A DNA stretch of 64,000 bases from Ziziphus jujuba (taxonomy: Eukaryota; Streptophyta; Magnoliopsida; Rosales; Rhamnaceae): NCBI RefSeq assembly GCF_031755915.1, contig NC_083383.1, positions 28,457,501 through 28,521,500 on the forward strand, read 5' to 3'. Shown piece by piece: positions 60,814-64,000 of this stretch. Numbering within the stretch: the stretch's first letter is position 1; each line of letters starts with the position of its first letter. The position numbers and the translations under genes are program-made. Below the pieces are notes generated by a model. That model had not been told where the DNA came from. It ran no database searches and saw only the letters and a list, made by a program, of their open reading frames with translations.

Positions 60814-62370
60814 CTGATTATGATCTTTTGGAATTTGACATTGATGACAATGATATTCATGATGATAATAGAGAAATTAGTGAGGAATTATCAATTGTTA
60901 TAAATGATGATGATATTGCATGTGCACAATCTTTAAATATTGAACAAAAATATGCATACGATCAAATATTAGATAAAGTGTTCTCTAAAGTACCTGGTTT
61001 GTTTTTCATTGATGGCCCTGGTGGAAGTGGAAAAACTTTCTTATATAAAACAATTCTTGCTGTTGTTAGATCAAAAGGTTTAATTGCCCTTGCTACAGCA
61101 TCTTCAGGAGTTGCAGCTTCCATTTTACCTGATGGAAGAACAGCTCATTCCAGGTTTAAAATTCTTTTGGTGATGGAAGAACATAATACATGTCATGTTA
61201 GTAAACAATCAGGATTAGCGAAACTTATGAAAAATGCAAGTTTAATAGTATGGGATGATGCTCCGATGGTAAAAAAGGAAGCAATTGAATCATTAGATAA
61301 GATGTTACAAGATATAAATGAATGTGATTTGTTATTTGGTGGTAAAGTAGTTGTTTTTGGTGGGGATTTTAGACAAGTTCTTCCTGTAGTTCCAAAAGGT
61401 ACTAGAGAAGAAGTTATAAATTCATCTTTAGTTAATTCATATTTATGGCCAAAATTACATAAAATAAAATTAAATCAAAATATGCGAGCTCAATTTGATC
61501 CTTTATTTAGTCAATATTTGTTACGCATTGGTGATGGAGTTGAAGAATATATTCATGATGATTATATTAAATTGCCATGTCAAATGATTGTTCCAAATGT
61601 TGATAAAGAATATGCATTGGATAACTTAATTAAATATGTATTTCTTGAAATTGAAAAGTATGCTGAAAACTTGGATTTTATGATAAATAGAGCTATTTTA
61701 ACACCTAAAAATGATTATGTGGATCAAATTAATAATGTCTTAATAAATAGATTTGTAGGTGATACAATAACATATTATAGTTATGATGAATGTTTAGATA
61801 AAAGTCAACAAGATATTCATGAAGATTTCTTGAATATGTTAGTGCCTAATGGATTTCCTCCACATGAATTAAAATTAAAAGTAAACTGTCCAGTTATACT
61901 ATTAAGGAATATTAATCCTTCTGAAGGGCTATGCAATGGAACGAGATTAATTTGTCGTAGATTTGATCAAAATGTGATAGATGCTGAAATTAGTGTTGGA
62001 GAATATCGAGGAAAAAGAGTTTTCTTGGAGAATATCGAGGAAAAGAGTTTTCTTACCTAGAATTCCATTTATGCCAATAGAGAATGTAAAAGATGTTTTA
62101 CATTTTAAACGTAAACAATTTCCAATACGATTATGTTTTGCAATGACAATTAATAAAGCTCAAGGACAAACATTAGACTATGTTGGTGTATATTTACCGG
62201 AACCAGTTTTTTCTCATGGTCAGTTATATGTGGCTTTGTTTAGAGCAAAGATGGGACAATGTATAAAATTTTTGAATATTATGCCTTCAATCGATGAATT
62301 AGATTATACATTGACCAAACATGTTGTATTTCATGAATTGTTGAGTTTAGTAAATTCTTCAAATAGGTAA
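60800..62370 (+). pseudogene. Helitron D PIF1-type helicase domain
   Basis: Motifs in order: LNIEQKYAYDQIL; Walker A GPGGSGKT (61014-61037); ATASSGVAASIL; TAHSRF; the Walker B-like LIVWDDAPM; VVFGGDFRQVLPV; LNQNMRA; ILTPKNDYVDQIN; CPVILLRNINPSEGLCNGTR; and, after a frameshift, TINKAQGQTLDYVG and LYVALFRAK. This is the superfamily-1 PIF1-like helicase found fused to Rep in plant Helitrons. It unwinds DNA during transposition in the 5'-3' direction (family knowledge). A 29-bp duplication at 61996-62052 shifts the frame near the C-terminal end, so the protein is broken. It ends VNSSNR at 62368-62370. Confidence 0.92.
61996..62052. repeat. 29-bp tandem duplication in the helicase
   Basis: TTGGAGAATATCGAGGAAA and the following bases to TTTTC occur at 61996 and again at 62025. 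The second copy has one A fewer. The net insertion of 28 bp is not a multiple of three and breaks the frame. Confidence 0.95.
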
Positions 62371-62400
62371 GCTCAATGTATATTACTTATATTATTGATG

Positions 62401-64000
62401 TTATTTTTATTTATTTATTTATTTTACATTTTTTGGTCATTTTTTATAGATTTGAAATCATGCTTTTGAACATATATGATTGTTTTGTTTTTTTAGTAAT
62501 CTTGAGTTTGGTAATATATTGACTTTGATCAATCATTAAAGTGAGTGTTTACCATTCCTAACTGTTAACTGTCAAAAATTGACCTTTTATTTTAAAAAGC
62601 AATGCAATTCATATATATGGGGTGGACAGACATTGTGACAAAAGCATTGACTATTGTGATGGTTTTGGGCATAAAACATTGAAATGTATTGTTTATTGGT
62701 TATGGTCTTTATTATTGGTTATCATCACTTTAGAATGATTTGGGGGAAAAAGAAAGGGAGTTAAAACTTTCAGTACGACCACCTCTGCTCAATCAATTGT
62801 GACCTCACATCTCTTGGATGCTTAGCAACTAAGAATTGATTGGTAATACAATGAAGCATTACACTTTTATTGCTTTTTTGTTCTGAAATATGCATAAGCC
62901 TTTTACATATTGCTCTGTCAGTAATATAAATATAGGTACTTTGCAACTTAGTTTGAGTGTTAACTGCTCAGTTAGTGGAGTTATTTTGGTATGAATTTTA
63001 ATTCTAATTACTTTGGATTTATCTTAATGAGTTACTATCTTTCTCATGCATTTTTCTTTTAAAGTTCTTTACAATGTTCGCAATCAATGTGATAAACTGA
63101 CATTTTATAAATGGAAATCGTGTAGTTAATGTCAATATAGAATTTTAAACTGTGGCAAGGCTGGAAGCTTTGTGTTAAAAAGGATATCTCCAAAGCAGGT
63201 TTGATGTTTCCATTCAAGACTCATTATCAACTTTTAGTTACCTGGAATTTTTTTTTCATGAAATCAGTAGCAGGTAGGATATTTAAGCCTTTTTGTGATT
63301 TTCTAGCCACTACATGTAGGATATTGAAGCATTTTTGTGATTTTCTAGACACTACACTAAGGCTAAGATGCTAGATGCAAGGGCATTGTACGTACACACA
63401 GATACATCTGCACACACTTGGCCACCAACATGCTCTATTGTGTATGTATCACGCTTCTCTACATGTTGAACACTCCAACATCTATTGTCATGCATAATTA
63501 TCTGGTAATTTATGATAACATTCATTTTAATTGAGAGGTAGTTTTTGACTTTTGAAATATTTTAATTGTCTGACACGTGTTACTTAATGTGACAAGGACA
63601 ATATAAGAAGTATATTGAGTTTCATTTTCATTATTGTTTTGATAATTTAGGAACAAAGCTAATTATCATTTTTTTTACTATATTAAAGTTTTTAAATTTG
63701 AAAAATAAAAAATAATAATAATAAAAGAAGGATAGCTGACTGCTTATTTTTGACTTGAGATTTTTAGAATTGCCAAATTCAAATGGTTTCTTCATTATTG
63801 AAGCAAATGGTGAGTTAAACCAGCAACATATATTGGTACATTATAAATATGTTTCGGTATGATGGTTTTAGCAATTTGAAAATTGAGAACACTTCTCCTC
63901 TCTACCCCACCATAAATGAAGAAACAAGCTGAAAATATTGGTGCCAAGTATCTATATATGTAGGATATCCCTGGTTAGGAAATGGCTCTGTACAATAGTC
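62401..64000. other. Unassigned, downstream of the Helitron helicase
   Basis: No gene, hairpin or CTAG terminus was recognised. It could be the unread 3' part of Helitron D or the host flank. A short near-repeat (GTAGGATATTTAAGCC... TTTTTGTGATTTTCTAG and GTAGGATATTGAAGC...) lies at 63274-63350. Confidence 0.4.

Larger units (their letters stand above)
53486..62400 (+). mobile_element. Helitron D, Rep-helicase element
   Basis: It starts TCCTTAGTCTATAATATAAA immediately after the CTAG end of C. The order is a leader like Helitron A (53.5-54.9 kb), a ~295-bp tandem array (54.9-57.3 kb), and a Rep-helicase gene with several lesions (57.4-62.4 kb). No CTAG end with hairpin was found to 64000, so the 3' end is probably outside the window or lost; the end given here is only the end of recognised coding sequence. 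Readable domains are still extensive, so decay is moderate. Confidence 0.8.

Overview
This is AT-rich nuclear DNA from a flowering plant, most likely a eudicot. The evidence is spliced genes of plant-only families: a subgroup-6 R2R3-MYB, a zinc-finger homeodomain factor, the chloroplast NDH subunit NdhT, and TFIIIA with its plant 5S-rRNA-mimic exon. There are also typical plant transposons: Ty1/copia, hAT MITEs, a LINE and Helitrons. All exon models were built by eye from frame, GT/GC-AG signals and family resemblance; no search was run.

Layout. 1-8.2 kb is a transposon graveyard. It has a diverged direct-repeat pair flanking a ~20-bp minisatellite, a decayed copia element on the + strand with several inverted copies of its LTR, and a hAT-type MITE with a perfect 8-bp target duplication. 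8.8-14.0 kb (minus) is an anthocyanin-type R2R3-MYB, broken by a frameshift and an in-frame stop. 17.8-19.2 kb (plus) is an intact four-exon bZIP-like gene of the At4g06598/bZIP34/61 type. 20.0-21.3 kb (minus) is a 5'-truncated LINE. 21.3-25.4 kb (minus) is a five-exon gene of unknown function. Five hundred bases to several kilobases of AT-rich spacer separate the remaining genes, and a second hAT-like element lies at 27.0-27.9 kb. 29.5-31.3 kb (minus) is NDHT; 33.7-34.6 kb (minus) is a ZF-HD gene; 36.8-39.4 kb (minus) is an organellar-type uL18 protein; 40.4-43.7 kb (minus) is TFIIIA.

From 44.8 kb to beyond 62.4 kb lies a head-to-tail cluster of four Helitrons (A-D), all on the + strand and sharing a ~70-bp 5' terminus. 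A keeps an RPA-like fragment. B is short. C has captured intron-containing pieces of a GET4 gene. D carries a nearly complete but multiply broken Rep-helicase gene, preceded by a ~295-bp tandem repeat array in which two unit types tend to alternate.

The host genes do not form a pathway; they are independent nuclear genes. The two most interesting items are the Helitron cluster (gene capture plus the A/B repeat array, whose 66-bp core is flanked by splice-like signals) and the 5S rRNA mimic inside the TFIIIA intron. The latter is a known plant autoregulatory switch, recognised here from sequence.
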